A stretch of DNA of 64,000 nt. It comes from WTFV01 sp965200895. GTDB lineage: Bacteria > Acidobacteriota > Vicinamibacteria > Vicinamibacterales > UBA8438. Below, in pieces: positions 17,149-25,814 of the stretch; positions within the stretch are counted from its first letter, which is position 1; every line of letters starts with the position of its first letter. The stretch lies in contig CBDAVM010000002.1 in the NCBI GenBank assembly GCA_965200895.1, positions 1,302,001 through 1,366,000 on the forward strand, in the 5' to 3' direction. The position numbers and the translations under genes were made by a program. Below the pieces are notes generated by a model. That model had not been told where the DNA came from. It did no database searches and saw nothing but the letters and a program-made list of their open reading frames with translations.

Positions 17149-18059
17149 CCGCGCTGAGCAACCGCTACGACTTCGTGTACCTCTTCGATGTAGTAAACGG
17201 GAACCCGAACGGCGACCCGGATGGAGGCAACCTGCCACGGCTGGATCCTGAAACCAACCACGGGCTCGTGTCGGACGTATGCCTTAAACGGAAGGTGCGC
17301 AACTACATCCAACTTCTCGGCAGAGAAGGCTGTGATATATTTCTCCAGGAGAAACGACCACTGAATCCTTTGATCGCCGAAGCGTGCAAACGAAACGATC
17401 AACCGGATTACCAAAAGCCCAAGGGTGGTTGGGACACAACTAAAGCGAAGGCCCGTTCGCAGGCAGATGTCACTAAACTCCAAGATTGGCTGTCGGACAA
17501 GTACTTCGACATTCGAACTTTTGGTGCGGTGATGTCAACCGGTCCGAACGCTGGACAGATACGCGGGCCGGTGCAGCTCACCTTTGCACGGTCCGTGGAG
17601 GCCGTTCTGCCCCTGGAGCAGGCCATCACGCGCGTAGCGGATGTTGACAAGGAAGAGGGCGAAATGGGGCGCAAGCATATCGTGCCCTACGGTTTGTATC
17701 GCGGCCACGGCTTCGTATCGGCCGGTCTCGCCAGGGGCGCCGGCAAGGGGGCAGGTTTTTCCGAAGAAGACCTCGAACTAGTCTGGACGGCACTGGAGCA
17801 AATGTTCGATCACGACCGTTCCGCAGCGCGGGGTGAGATGAGTGCGCGGCGGCTGATCGTGTTCAGGCACGACAGCATCCTCGGCAACGCGCCTGCTCAC
17901 CGCCTGTTCGAGCGGGTCACGGTCAAGCGTGTTTGCGGGGCTGAAGAACACGAGCTTGGCGACCACGAGCTGCGGCCGGCACGGTCATATTCCGACTACG
18001 TCGTTCACGTCGACCAGAACGACCTGCCATCCGGGATCACGGTGATCGACAGGATCTGA
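17145..18059 (+). CDS. cas7c: Cas7c (Csd2), Cascade backbone subunit
   Basis: 304 residues. The start 'NRYDFVYLFDVVNGNPNGDP' with 'LPRLDPETNHGLVSDVCLKR' is the Csd2/Csh2 signature, and 'FGAVMSTGPNAGQIRGPVQL' and 'VPYGLYRGHGFVS' follow. It polymerises along the spacer part of the crRNA. Six intact copies per complex are usual. The ATG overlaps the cas8c stop by 4 bp and the broken cas4 begins 5 bp downstream. Confidence 0.95.
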   Translation: MTALSNRYDFVYLFDVVNGNPNGDPDGGNLPRLDPETNHGLVSDVCLKRKVRNYIQLLGREGCDIFLQEKRPLNPLIAEACKRNDQPDYQKPKGGWDTTKAKARSQADVTKLQDWLSDKYFDIRTFGAVMSTGPNAGQIRGPVQLTFARSVEAVLPLEQAITRVADVDKEEGEMGRKHIVPYGLYRGHGFVSAGLARGAGKGAGFSEEDLELVWTALEQMFDHDRSAARGEMSARRLIVFRHDSILGNAPAHRLFERVTVKRVCGAEEHELGDHELRPARSYSDYVVHVDQNDLPSGITVIDRI

Positions 18060-18064
18060 TTCCG

Positions 18065-18418
18065 ATGGCCCCCTCGGGTGCGCCTGCGATAGCGGAGGAC
18101 GAGCTGATTCCGATCTCAGCCCTGCGGCACATGCTCTACTGCCCGCGGCGCTGCGCTCTCATCCATATCGAGCGGCAATGGGCGGAGAACCGCTTTACCG
18201 CCGAGGGTCATCTGCTGCATCAGCACGCCGACACCGGCGGCCACGAGCGCCGGCGCGGGGTGCGCATCGCGCAGCGTCGCGGTCCGGTCGTTGCAGTTGG
18301 GCGTTTCGGGAATCGCCGACGTCGTCGAGATGTGGGCCGACGGGTCACTGTATCCCGTCGAGTACAAGCGCGGTCGGCCAGGGGAGCCATCACGCGCGAA
18401 TGAAGTACCAGCTCTGTG
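18065..18418 (+). pseudogene. cas4: cas4, 5' part (frameshifted, cut by IS21)
   Basis: The N-terminal part reads 'LIPISALRHMLYCPRRCALI', with the first Fe-S Cys. A frameshift near 18270-18285 moves the nuclease part ('LGVSGIADVVEMWADGSLYP' and 'VEYKRGRP') into another frame. A further extra C at 18408-18409 shifts the frame again before the insertion site. The coding sequence resumes after the IS at 21884. Cas4 trims prespacers for PAM-correct integration; this gene cannot make a full product. Confidence 0.88.
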
Positions 18419-18524
18419 TGATCAACGACAATTATTTTTGCCGGTCGCCGAGGCGGCGATTGGCCGGTCGCGGGAGCCCCCGCGGCGCGTGTGACACCTG
18501 CCCGTTTTCCTCACGGAGGACGGG

Positions 18525-20016
18525 TTGGTCACGGATGCGCAGGTTCAACGATTGCGCGAGAAGCGGATGGCAGGTAAGACGTTGGCGGCGGCCGCTGCGG
18601 CGGCGGGGATGAGCGAGCGGGCGGCGCGCAAGTGGCAGAGCGGGGCGTTGCCGTCGGCGGCGAAGGCGCCGCGGACGTGGCGTACGCGGGAAGACCCGTT
18701 CGCCGACGTGTGGCAGTCGGAGGTCGTGCCGCATCTGGTGGCCGACACCGACGGCCGGCTGCAGGTGCTGACGCTGTTCCAGGCGCTGTGCGGACGGTAT
18801 CCGGGTCGCTTTCAGCCGGGCCAACTGCGGACGTTGCAGCGACGGGTGCGGGAGTGGCGGGTGCAGTATGGCCCCGACCGTGAGGTGTACTTCGAGCAGG
18901 CGGCGGTTCCTGGTCGGGAAGCGGCGTTCGACTTCACCGACGCGAGCGCCCTTGGGGTGACGCTTGGGGGGGTGGCGTTCCCGCACCTGCTGTTCGAGTG
19001 GGTGCTGAGCTACAGCCGGTGGACGTATGTGGGTCTGGCGCTGAGCGAGACGTTCGAGGCGCTGGTGTCGGGTCTGCAGGGCGCACTGTGGACGCTGGGA
19101 GCGGCGCCGGCGGTGCTTCGTCACGGACAACCTGTCGGCGGCGACGCACGAGTTGCGGCGCAGCGGCGGTCGTCAGTTGACGGCGCGGTTCCGTCAGATG
19201 CTGGACCACTACGGGCTGCGCTCGTCGCGGATTCAGCCCGGGAAACCGCACGAGAACGGTGTGGCGGAGCAGGCGCATTTCCGGACGCTGACGGCCATCG
19301 AGCAGGCGTTGCGGTTGCGGGGCGAGCGTGACTTCGTCGACGAGGCGGCGTATATGCGCTTCGCGCGTGCGGTCGTCGACGAGGCGCGGAATGGACCGGC
19401 GGCGGCTCGGCTGGCCGAGGAGCGTCCCGTATCTGCGGCCGTTGCCGTCGGCTCGGGTTCCGGAGTACACGACGTTCCGGTGCGTGGTTCGGAAGTGGAG
19501 CACGATCCGGGTCGGTGGCCGGGTCTACTCGGTGCCGTCTCGGTTGGTCGGTCACCCCGGTCGAGGCGCGCCAGCATCCGTCGACGGTGGAGGTCCTCCA
19601 CGGCGGCCGGGTGTTGTGCACGATGCCGCGGCTGCGGGGCTCGGCGGAGCACCGCATCGACTACCGCCACATCATCGGGAGCCTGGTCCGGAAGCCGGGG
19701 GGCGTTCGCGCGGTATCGTTTCCGGGAGGAGCTGTTCCCGTCGCTGGTGTTCCGGGCGGCGTATGACGCGCTCGGGCGGACGCACGGCGAACGGGCCGAT
19801 GTCGAGTACGTGCGCCTGTTGCACCTGGCGGCGACGACCAGCGAGCGGCGGGTCGAGGCGACGCTGCGGGCCAGGCTCGATGCCGGCGCCCCCTGCGACT
19901 ACGCCGCTGTTCAGGCCGAGGTTCGTCCGCCGGTACCGACCCTCCCCACGGTCCACATCCCCCGCCCGGATCTGGCGCAGTACGATGCGCTGCTGGCCGG
20001 AGGTCGCGTCGGATGA
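18525..20016 (+). pseudogene. IstA transposase, multiply frameshifted
   Basis: The GTG start gives 'MVTDAQVQRLREKRMAGKTL', a helix-turn-helix, and later 'REAAFDFTDASALGVTLGG' with the first catalytic Asp. A one-base shift near 19118 moves the frame to 'ATHELRRSGGRQLTARFRQM' and 'IQPGKPHENGVAEQAHFRTL' with the DDE Glu. Further shifts near 19430 and 19560 bracket 'FRCVVRKWSTIRVGGRVYSV'. The last part ('DYRHIIGSLVRKPG') ends at 20016. With at least three shifts, no full-length transposase can be made. Confidence 0.8.
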
Positions 20017-20828
20017 CGGCGGCGGCGAGCACCCAGGTCACGTCGCTGCTCACGCAGTTCGGGCTGACGACGGCGGCCGAGGAGCTCGTGCCGCGGCTGA
20101 CGCAGGCCGGCTGCCCCGAGGCGCTGGGGGTGCTGGTCGAGGTGTTGGAGGCGGAAGCCGAAGCGCGCCGCCAGCGCCGGGTCACGCGGTTGCGCCGCGC
20201 CTCGCGGCTGCCGCCGGGCAAGACGTTCGCGACGCTCGACACCGGCCGGTTACCGGCCTCGGTCGGGCAGCAGTTGGAGACGCTGGCGACCGGCGCCTTT
20301 CTCGAGACGGCGACGAACGTGCTGGCGTTCGGCCTGCCGGGGGTCGGCAAGAGCCACGCCCTGTGCGCGGTGGGGCACGCGCTGGTCGAGGCCGGCCACA
20401 GCGTGTTGTGCGCCCCGGCCTACGCGCTGGTGCAGGAACTGCTGGGCGCGAAACGCGACCTCGACCTGCCCCGCGCGCTCCGGAAGCTCGACCTCTTCGA
20501 GTTGATCCTGCTCGATGACCTGGGCTACGTCCAGCAAAGTCCGGACGAAGCCGAGGTGCTGTTCACGCTGCTCGCCGAGCGCTACGAGCGCCGTTCGGTG
20601 ATGGTGACGAGCAACCTGGTGTTCAGCCAGTGGGACCGGATCTTCCGCGACCAGATGGCGACGGCGGCGGCGATCGACCGCCTGGTCCACCACGCGGTGG
20701 TGCTCGAGTTCGACGTGCCGAGCTACCGGACAGACCGGTCGGGCCGGACATCGCCGCCGGCGCCTGCCTCCCGCGGGCGGGCTCCCGGTCCGCTGTTGCC
20801 CCGAGCCCGCCGCCGCTCGACGTCATGA
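20013..20828 (+). CDS. istB: IstB, IS21 helper ATPase
   Basis: 271 residues; the ATG overlaps the istA stop as ATGA. Walker A 'FGLPGVGKSHAL' (about 107-118), Walker B 'LILLDDLGYV' (about 168-177) and sensor 'SVMVTSNLVFSQW' are all present. IstB is an AAA+ regulator that selects targets and assembles the IstA complex. The family usually ends shortly after 'FDVPSYRT'; the extra Arg/Pro-rich tail here is probably read-through caused by loss of the normal stop. Without IstA it is not expected to act. Confidence 0.85.
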   Translation: MTAAASTQVTSLLTQFGLTTAAEELVPRLTQAGCPEALGVLVEVLEAEAEARRQRRVTRLRRASRLPPGKTFATLDTGRLPASVGQQLETLATGAFLETATNVLAFGLPGVGKSHALCAVGHALVEAGHSVLCAPAYALVQELLGAKRDLDLPRALRKLDLFELILLDDLGYVQQSPDEAEVLFTLLAERYERRSVMVTSNLVFSQWDRIFRDQMATAAAIDRLVHHAVVLEFDVPSYRTDRSGRTSPPAPASRGRAPGPLLPRARRRSTS

Positions 20829-20886
20829 ACGTCCGGGGGCCGAGCCGGGTGTCTCCGGTCCGTTACGTAACGGTGTTGGATTGGTC

Positions 20887-21170
20887 ATGGCGTTGACGAA
20901 CGCGGAGCGGCAGGCGCGTTACCGGGAGCGTCGGCAGGCCGGTGCGTCCCGGACCCGGTACCGCCGGCCGGCGGACCGGCGCTCCCGGCCACAGCAGTGG
21001 GATGACGCGGTGCAGACGCTCCTGGCGCTCAGTATCGGGCGTGGCAAGACGCGCTGCCGGAATCCCTCGCCGGGTCCGCGACCGCGGAGTTGCTTGAGCA
21101 GGTCTGCGACCTGGAGCTGTCGGTACTGGAGGCTGTCGAGCTGCCCAGGGGCTTCGGGCGTGACGGCTAG
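20887..21170 (+). pseudogene. Small IS21 passenger ORF, frameshifted
   Basis: From the ATG at 20887 it reads 'ALTNAERQARYRERRQAG' and 'RRPADRRSRPQQWDDAVQTL'. A shift near 21030 moves it to 'YRAWQDALPESLAGSATAEL' and 'LELSVLEAVELPRGFGRDG' with stop at 21168-21170. Read across the shift it would be about 95 residues. In my recollection this small basic protein accompanies IS elements in other genomes; its function is unknown. Confidence 0.55.
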
Positions 21171-21883
21171 CAGACCACCAGCGACAGCTTCCGGTTGGCG
21201 GCCACGACCGGACTTGGCGCTGGCATCCGGAGGCCGTTGATGCCTGCGGGTGCTCCTCGGTTCGGACCGCCCCGGGACACACGGCCAGCTTGTCCGGGAG
21301 GTCGGCGCCCGCGTAGCTGCGGGACGGCCGGCGTGTCAACGCGCTGCGCGCGTCCTCCGCGACGCTACGGCCCTTCGGGTGACACACCGGCCGCCCCGCG
21401 GCTCAGAGGGCAGTTATGGGCCTTGCGGCCCGGCCTGGACGGGGCGTCCCGGCCGTCGACGACGCTCACGGGACGCGGTCGACCGCCGGATTCGGAGATG
21501 GCGCGCCGGACCGGAAACCGGTTGGGGTCCGGCGTCACCAGCACCGCCGCGGCGGTGGGCTTGGCTCCTCGCGAAGCGCTCGTGGTCGGAAGCACTACGC
21601 GGGCGCGGCGACCCGGTGAAGGCGATGGCGTCCACCCGGGGCAGGGCGACCGCGCGGATCGAGGCAGACCGACCGCGGCGTGCTCCGGTCCACGATGAAC
21701 CGCCGGGCGGACTCGTCCGGCTACTGAACACGTGGCCGCACGACCGGCACGACTCTCGGTGGAGGTCGTCCCTCCGTTCCACCGTGATCGCTCGCGATCG
21801 TGGTTGGTGATTCTCGATCCAACGACGAGCGGAACCGGCAAAAATAATTGTCGTCGAACGGCAAAAGTAATTGACGCCGAACA
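21171..21883. other. Right part of the IS21 element without a recognisable gene
   Basis: About 700 bp between the passenger ORF and the IS right end. Long open frames exist on both strands but their composition looks like random GC-rich translation, and no family motif was seen. The last 55 bp hold the two tandem terminal repeats. Confidence 0.5.
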
Positions 21884-22179
21884 TCTGTGCGCAGGCGCTG
21901 TGTCTTGAGGAGATGCTGGCCCGGTCAGTACCCGAGGGGGCGATCTTCTATGGCCGCACCCGTCGGCGACGTGTCGTCGCCTTCGACAGTGATCTCCGCA
22001 GCCTGACGGAGCGGACGGTCGCCGATACTCGAAGATTGCTCCGGTCTGGCTCGACTCCGCGGCCAGAGTACGAGATCGCCAAATGCGACGCTTGTTCTTT
22101 GCTGGAACTGTGCCAGCCGCGCAAGCCGCACGGACCAGGAGTCGTTGACCGCTGGCTCGCGACGGCGATAGAGGGCTGA
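21884..22179 (+). pseudogene. cas4: cas4, 3' part
   Basis: After the target duplication the sequence continues 'CAQALCLEEMLARSVPEGAI', 'FYGRTRRRRVVAFD' and 'KCDACSLLELCQP', the C-terminal Cys cluster for the Fe-S centre, ending at 22179. In frame with the 5' part only if the extra C at 18408-18409 is removed. The stop lies 10 bp before cas1, so polar effects on cas1-cas2 depend on a promoter within the IS or this fragment. Confidence 0.88.
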
Positions 22180-22189
22180 CGCGGGGAGC

Positions 22190-23230
22190 ATGCGCCGGCA
22201 TCTCAACACGCTCTACGTGACAACCGACGGCGCTTGGCTGCGCAAGGACGGAGAGAACGTCGTGGTGGAGGTGGAGCGAGACGAGCGCGGGCGGGTGCCC
22301 GTTCATCTGCTGGGCGGCATCGTGTGCTTCGGTGCGACCGGGATGACGCCAGCGCTGATGGGCCATTGCGCGAAGCGCGGCGTCTGCGTTTCGATGCTCA
22401 GCCGCAACGGTCGGTTCCTCGCCCGCATCGAGGGGCCGACATCGGGGAACGTCCTGTTGCGGCGGGCCCAGTACCGGGCGACCGACGACAGCGTTGTCAC
22501 TGCGAAACTGACCGGCCACATGGTCACGGGCAAGCTGCTGAACCAGCGCACGGTTGTGCGGCGGGCGCTGCGCGATCACGGCCGCACGATGGCGCCGGAC
22601 GGTCGGGAGCGGCTGCGTGCGTGCGAGGGACGGTTGACAGACGCCGCGCGGCGCAGCGCGAGGACATCGGAAACCGACGCCATTCGTGGCATTGAAGGCG
22701 AGGCCGCACGGACCTACTACGCGGTGGTCGACGACTTGCTCCAAGTCGAGGATCGCGTTTTCGCGTTCACGCGCCGCTCTCGCCGGCCGCCGCTGGATCC
22801 CGTGAATGCGCTTCTGTCGTTTCTCTACACGCTGCTGGTGCACGATTGCCGTTCGGCGCTGGAGACGGTCGGCCTCGACCCGGCCGTCGGATATCTGCAT
22901 CGCGAACGCCCGGGGCGTCCGAGCCTTGCGCTCGATCTCATGGAAGAACTGCGTCCGGTGCTGGCCGATAGACTGATGTTGTCGCTGATCAACCGGCGGC
23001 AACTCCATGCTCGCGATTTCGAGACTTCCGTCAGCGGCGCAGTGACGATGCGCCCCGGCGCGCGCGAGATTGTCCTGGTCGCGTATCAGGAGCGCAAGAA
23101 GGACGAGATTCGTCATCCGTTCCTCGGAGAGAAGACCACGATGGGTCTCGTTCCGTTCGTGCAGGCGTCGCTGTTGGCCGGACATCTGCGCGGTGAACTC
23201 GATGCGTACCCTCCGTTTCTGTGGCGGTAA
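22190..23230 (+). CDS. cas1: Cas1 integrase
   Basis: 346 residues. 'LGGIVCFGATGMTPALMGHC' and the helical C-terminal domain have the metal-binding set: Glu in 'IRGIEGEAARTYY', His in 'VGYLHRERPGRPS' and the acidic 'LALDLMEELRP'. Start at ATG 22190 with GGGGAG upstream. Cas1 with Cas2 inserts new spacers at the leader end. The gene looks intact although the neighbouring cas4 is not. Confidence 0.95.
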   Translation: MRRHLNTLYVTTDGAWLRKDGENVVVEVERDERGRVPVHLLGGIVCFGATGMTPALMGHCAKRGVCVSMLSRNGRFLARIEGPTSGNVLLRRAQYRATDDSVVTAKLTGHMVTGKLLNQRTVVRRALRDHGRTMAPDGRERLRACEGRLTDAARRSARTSETDAIRGIEGEAARTYYAVVDDLLQVEDRVFAFTRRSRRPPLDPVNALLSFLYTLLVHDCRSALETVGLDPAVGYLHRERPGRPSLALDLMEELRPVLADRLMLSLINRRQLHARDFETSVSGAVTMRPGAREIVLVAYQERKKDEIRHPFLGEKTTMGLVPFVQASLLAGHLRGELDAYPPFLWR

Positions 23231-23327
23231 TCGGTTACCGGGCGCTCGGCCGATTGTAGCTGACGAAGGAGTGCGAATGGACGGGCTGGTAGCCGAAGAC
23301 TGTAGCGGCAGGTAGGGGATAGCCGGC

Positions 23328-23618
23328 ATGTTGATGCTGGTAGCATACGACGTAACCACGGGTGACGCAGCGGGGCGCCGCCGTCTGCGCCGGGTGGCCC
23401 GGCTCTGCCAGGATTTTGGTCAGCGTGTGCAGTACTCGTTATTCGAATGCGAGGTAAATGCGGCTCAGTGGGCCACTCTGCGCGCGCGGCTCATTGAAGA
23501 GATTGACGCGGGATCGGACAGTCTGCGCTTCTATCGGCTGGGCGCGAACTGGCGAGGACGGGTCGAGCATGTAGGAAGCAAGGCCACCTACGACCCGGGC
23601 GGACCGCTGGTGTTCTGA
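23328..23618 (+). CDS. cas2: Cas2
   Basis: 96 residues. 'MLMLVAYDVTTGDAAGRRRL' carries the conserved first strand and Asp, then 'RLCQDFGQRVQYSLFECEV' is the second hallmark. The length is standard. Cas2 is the central dimer of the Cas1-Cas2 integration complex. It starts 97 bp after cas1 and is followed directly by the array leader. Confidence 0.95.
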   Translation: MLMLVAYDVTTGDAAGRRRLRRVARLCQDFGQRVQYSLFECEVNAAQWATLRARLIEEIDAGSDSLRFYRLGANWRGRVEHVGSKATYDPGGPLVF

Positions 23619-23812
23619 GCGCGCGCGAACCTGCAGGGTACGCGATTTTGGCAGGGGGTTCGCGCGGCCCGGAAAGACCCGGATCTTGCAGGGTGATTGC
23701 GGTGATTGCGGTGCACCCTGGGGCTCAGGAGTGTCGCGACAACCTCAAGGCGGGGGGGGTTCGCGCAAATCGACACTCTGGGCCTTTTGTTACAGTCAGC
23801 TACGGAGACGGA
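23619..23812 (+). promoter_or_regulatory. CRISPR leader
   Basis: 194 bp between cas2 and the first repeat. It contains a short GGTGATTGC/GGTGATTGC tandem motif (about 23692-23712) and the patch TTTTGTTACAGTCAGC near the array, suited to a promoter -10 region and to leader recognition by the adaptation complex. No protein gene fits here. Assignment is by position. Confidence 0.6.
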
Positions 23813-24926
23813 GTCGCCCCCCGCGCGGGGGGCGTGGATTGAAACAGCGTGGACAGCCTCACGCAGCGCGTGGCGCTGAAGTCGCCCCCCGCGCGGGGGG
23901 CGTGGATTGAAACATACAGCCCGCTCAGCTCGAGCGGGAAGGCGCGCCGTCGCCCCCCGCGCGGGGGGCGTGGATTGAAACCATCCGCGATGCAACCCGG
24001 CGGCGTGGCGCGCCGGTCGCCCCCCGCGCGGGGGGCGTGGATTGAAACTCCGGGGGCCAGGGCGTGGAGTGTGCTGGGCGCACGTCGCCCCCCGCGCGGG
24101 GGGCGTGGATTGAAACTCTGCGGGGCTGAGCGGCTCTCTGCGGGGCTGAGCGTCGCCCCCCGCGCGGGGGGCGTGGATTGAAACCCATATGGTCGCGTCC
24201 GGCAACCTCCGTTGCAGAGTCGCCCCCCGCGCGGGGGGCGTGGATTGAAACCCACAGGGCAGCGTCGGGGCGAAAGGGCGCGACGTGTCGCCCCCCGCGC
24301 GGGGGGCGTGGATTGAAACCACTCCTGGATCGAGAATCCGAGGTAGCGATGCAGTCGCCCCCCGCGCGGGGGCGTGGATTGAAACTCGACGAGCAGCCGC
24401 GGAGTATGGTGGCGCACGTGGTCGCCCCCCGCGCGGGGGGCGTGGATTGAAACGGCTCCAGGAGGCCGCGTCCACCCGCGATCACGCGGTCGCCCCCCGC
24501 GCGGGGGGCGTGGATTGAAACCCACCACTCCATGAGCCGATTGCGCTCAGCGTCCGGTCGCCCCCCGCGCGGGGGGCGTGGATTGAAACGCCTGAGGATG
24601 ATGATGCGTGCCAGTGGTGCATGTCGCCCCCCGCGCGGGGGGCGTGGATTGAAACCGCATCGGTTCCTTCGTCGCCATCTTCACCTCCTGTCGCCCCCCG
24701 CGCGGGGGGCGTGGATTGAAACCTGGGCGATGGCCTCGATGGTAGTCATCGGCGACAGGGTCGCCCCCCGCGCGGGGGGCGTGGATTGAAACCGCACCAC
24801 TCCGGACCCACTTGGCCGCGGTAGTGTCGCTCCCCGCGCGGGGGGCGTGGATTGAAACGACATGTCCGACCGCCTGGTGTCGGGCGACACCATGTCGCCC
24901 CCCGCGCGGGGGGCGTGGATTGAAGA
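23813..24926 (+). CRISPR. Type I-C CRISPR array, 17 repeats and 16 spacers
   Basis: The 33-bp repeat starts GTCGCCCCCCGCGC and ends GGGGCGTGGATTGAAAC; its middle is a C6/G6 hairpin, which Cas5c would cleave. Spacers are 33-37 bp. Repeat 9 (24354) lacks one G, repeat 16 (24826) has a T at position 6, and repeat 17 (24894-24926) has its last two bases changed, marking the leader-distal end. Near-identical repeats and the intact leader suggest a recently active array. Spacer 5 contains an internal duplication of TCTGCGGGGCTGAGCG. Confidence 0.98.
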
Positions 24927-24927
24927 T

Positions 24928-25100
24928 CGAAGACACGCGCCGCGACCCCCACGACGGCGAAGTCGGGCTCGTCGGCTACGAGATCAACTTCAACCGCTAC
25001 TTCTACGAGTACCGCCCGCCCCGCCCCCTGGAGGAGAGAGGCCGACATCCAGCAGGTGGAGCAGGAGATAGTGGCGATGCTGCAACAGATCTCAGGCTGA
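24928..25100 (+). pseudogene. HsdM (type I methylase) C-terminal fragment
   Basis: Directly after the last repeat the plus strand reads 'GEVGLVGYEINFNRYFYEYR', then 'PPRPLEE', and after a frameshift 'ADIQQVEQEIVAMLQQISG' and stop. From family knowledge, 'GYEINFNRYFY.Y.PPR.LEEI' is the C-terminal tail of type I N6-adenine methylases. Everything upstream is missing. The array seems to have been joined to, or replaced, most of a type I restriction-modification gene. Confidence 0.65.
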
Positions 25101-25119
25101 CCACCGCGCCGCGCCGGCC

Positions 25120-25524
25120 TCAGAACAGCCGCGCCAGAGCCTCCCGAGGAATCATGGCCGGAATCGGCGAGCGCATAAAATCCCTCACGTTTCTGGTCAC
25201 GATGTACTGCGCGCCGCACGCCCGTGCAGCCGCGACCTGCAGTGCGTCCTCGAAGTCAGCCATCGGCAGCGAGAGCGCGTAGCGCAGCGCAGCGTTATCC
25301 GTTGGGGCAACCCGTACAAACCGGACCAACTCCGTGATGAACTCGCGAGTATCGGCGTCTCCGCGTGCGGACGTCACGAGATAGTAGAAGTTGGCCAGCG
25401 TGTGCCATGCGACGAAGGCGCGGCGGGATCCCTGCTCGACGCGGTCGAGCAACTCGGACGACGCTCCCGAGTGCGGATGTCGATCGAGGGCGACGTCGAT
25501 CAGCACGTCCGTGTCGAGCAGCAT
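25120..25524 (-). CDS. vapC: VapC-type PIN ribonuclease toxin
   Basis: 134 residues from the ATG at 25524. 'MLLDTDVLIDVALDRHPHSG' holds the first PIN acidic residue, 'ANFYYLVTSA' the conserved Glu/Asp region, and 'PMADFEDALQVAAARACGAQ' and 'VTRNVRDF' the last acidic set. Length is normal. The start overlaps the antitoxin stop by one base (TGATG). VapC toxins cut tRNA or rRNA. Confidence 0.85.
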   Translation of the reverse strand: MLLDTDVLIDVALDRHPHSGASSELLDRVEQGSRRAFVAWHTLANFYYLVTSARGDADTREFITELVRFVRVAPTDNAALRYALSLPMADFEDALQVAAARACGAQYIVTRNVRDFMRSPIPAMIPREALARLF

Positions 25525-25745
25525 CAGTGGTACTTGCGGGCAAGCGCCTCGTAACGCTTGTCGTCGCGACCCGCGGCCTGCAGCCGCCCCCTCCACCGCG
25601 ACGCGAACGAACCTGCTTCCTCCGCTGCGAATTCTCTGAGAGACGCCTCGACGAGCGATGACAGCGACACACCCCGCGCACGCGCCTGCCGCTTGGCGCG
25701 GGGGAGCAGGTCGCCGTCGACCGTAATCGTCAGCTTCCTCTTCAT
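25524..25745 (-). CDS. vapB: VapB-type antitoxin, ribbon-helix-helix
   Basis: 73 residues from the ATG at 25745; a longer frame starts further upstream but would cross the operator. 'KRKLTITVDGDLLPRAKRQA' and 'VSLSSLVEASLREF' form a ribbon-helix-helix DNA-binding domain, followed by a basic toxin-binding tail. It would neutralise the VapC just downstream and repress the pair. Confidence 0.8.
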   Translation of the reverse strand: MKRKLTITVDGDLLPRAKRQARARGVSLSSLVEASLREFAAEEAGSFASRWRGRLQAAGRDDKRYEALARKYH

Positions 25746-25761
25746 GTGGGCGCGACCTCCG

Positions 25762-25797
25762 GCAGCATACGTAGCATGCATAGACTATACGTATCGT
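25762..25797 (-). promoter_or_regulatory. Probable VapBC operator and promoter
   Basis: Two copies of the near-palindrome ATACGTA/TACGTAT lie 25 bp apart in an AT-rich patch just upstream of vapB, with GCATGC and TATAGTCT between them. Spaced palindromes in this position are typical VapB binding sites; the regulator is inferred. Confidence 0.5.
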
Positions 25798-25814
25798 TCC
25801 GACGCGACAACGCC

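Larger units (their letters stand above)
18419..21883 (+). mobile_element. IS21-family element inserted in cas4
   Basis: The 3465-bp element is bounded by imperfect inverted ends: left TGATCAACGACAATTA, right (reverse strand) TGTTCGGCGTCAATTA, both continuing into TTTTGCCG. A 6-bp target duplication TCTGTG lies at 18413-18418 and 21884-21889. The right end carries a second, tandem copy of the terminal motif, as is usual for IS21. It contains istA (broken), istB and about 1 kb extra after istB, so it is longer than the common 2-2.5 kb. Confidence 0.9.

Noticed and set aside
21365..23359. 664-codon minus-strand frame over the IS end and cas1
   Set aside because: Antisense to cas1 and cas4; no family motif.
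23846..24893. Self-targeting by the 16 array spacers within this window
   Set aside because: By eye no spacer matched the rest of the window; a proper search was not possible here.
23588..24936. Open frames across the CRISPR array giving repeated Arg/Gly/Pro-rich proteins
   Set aside because: They are translations of the repeats themselves.
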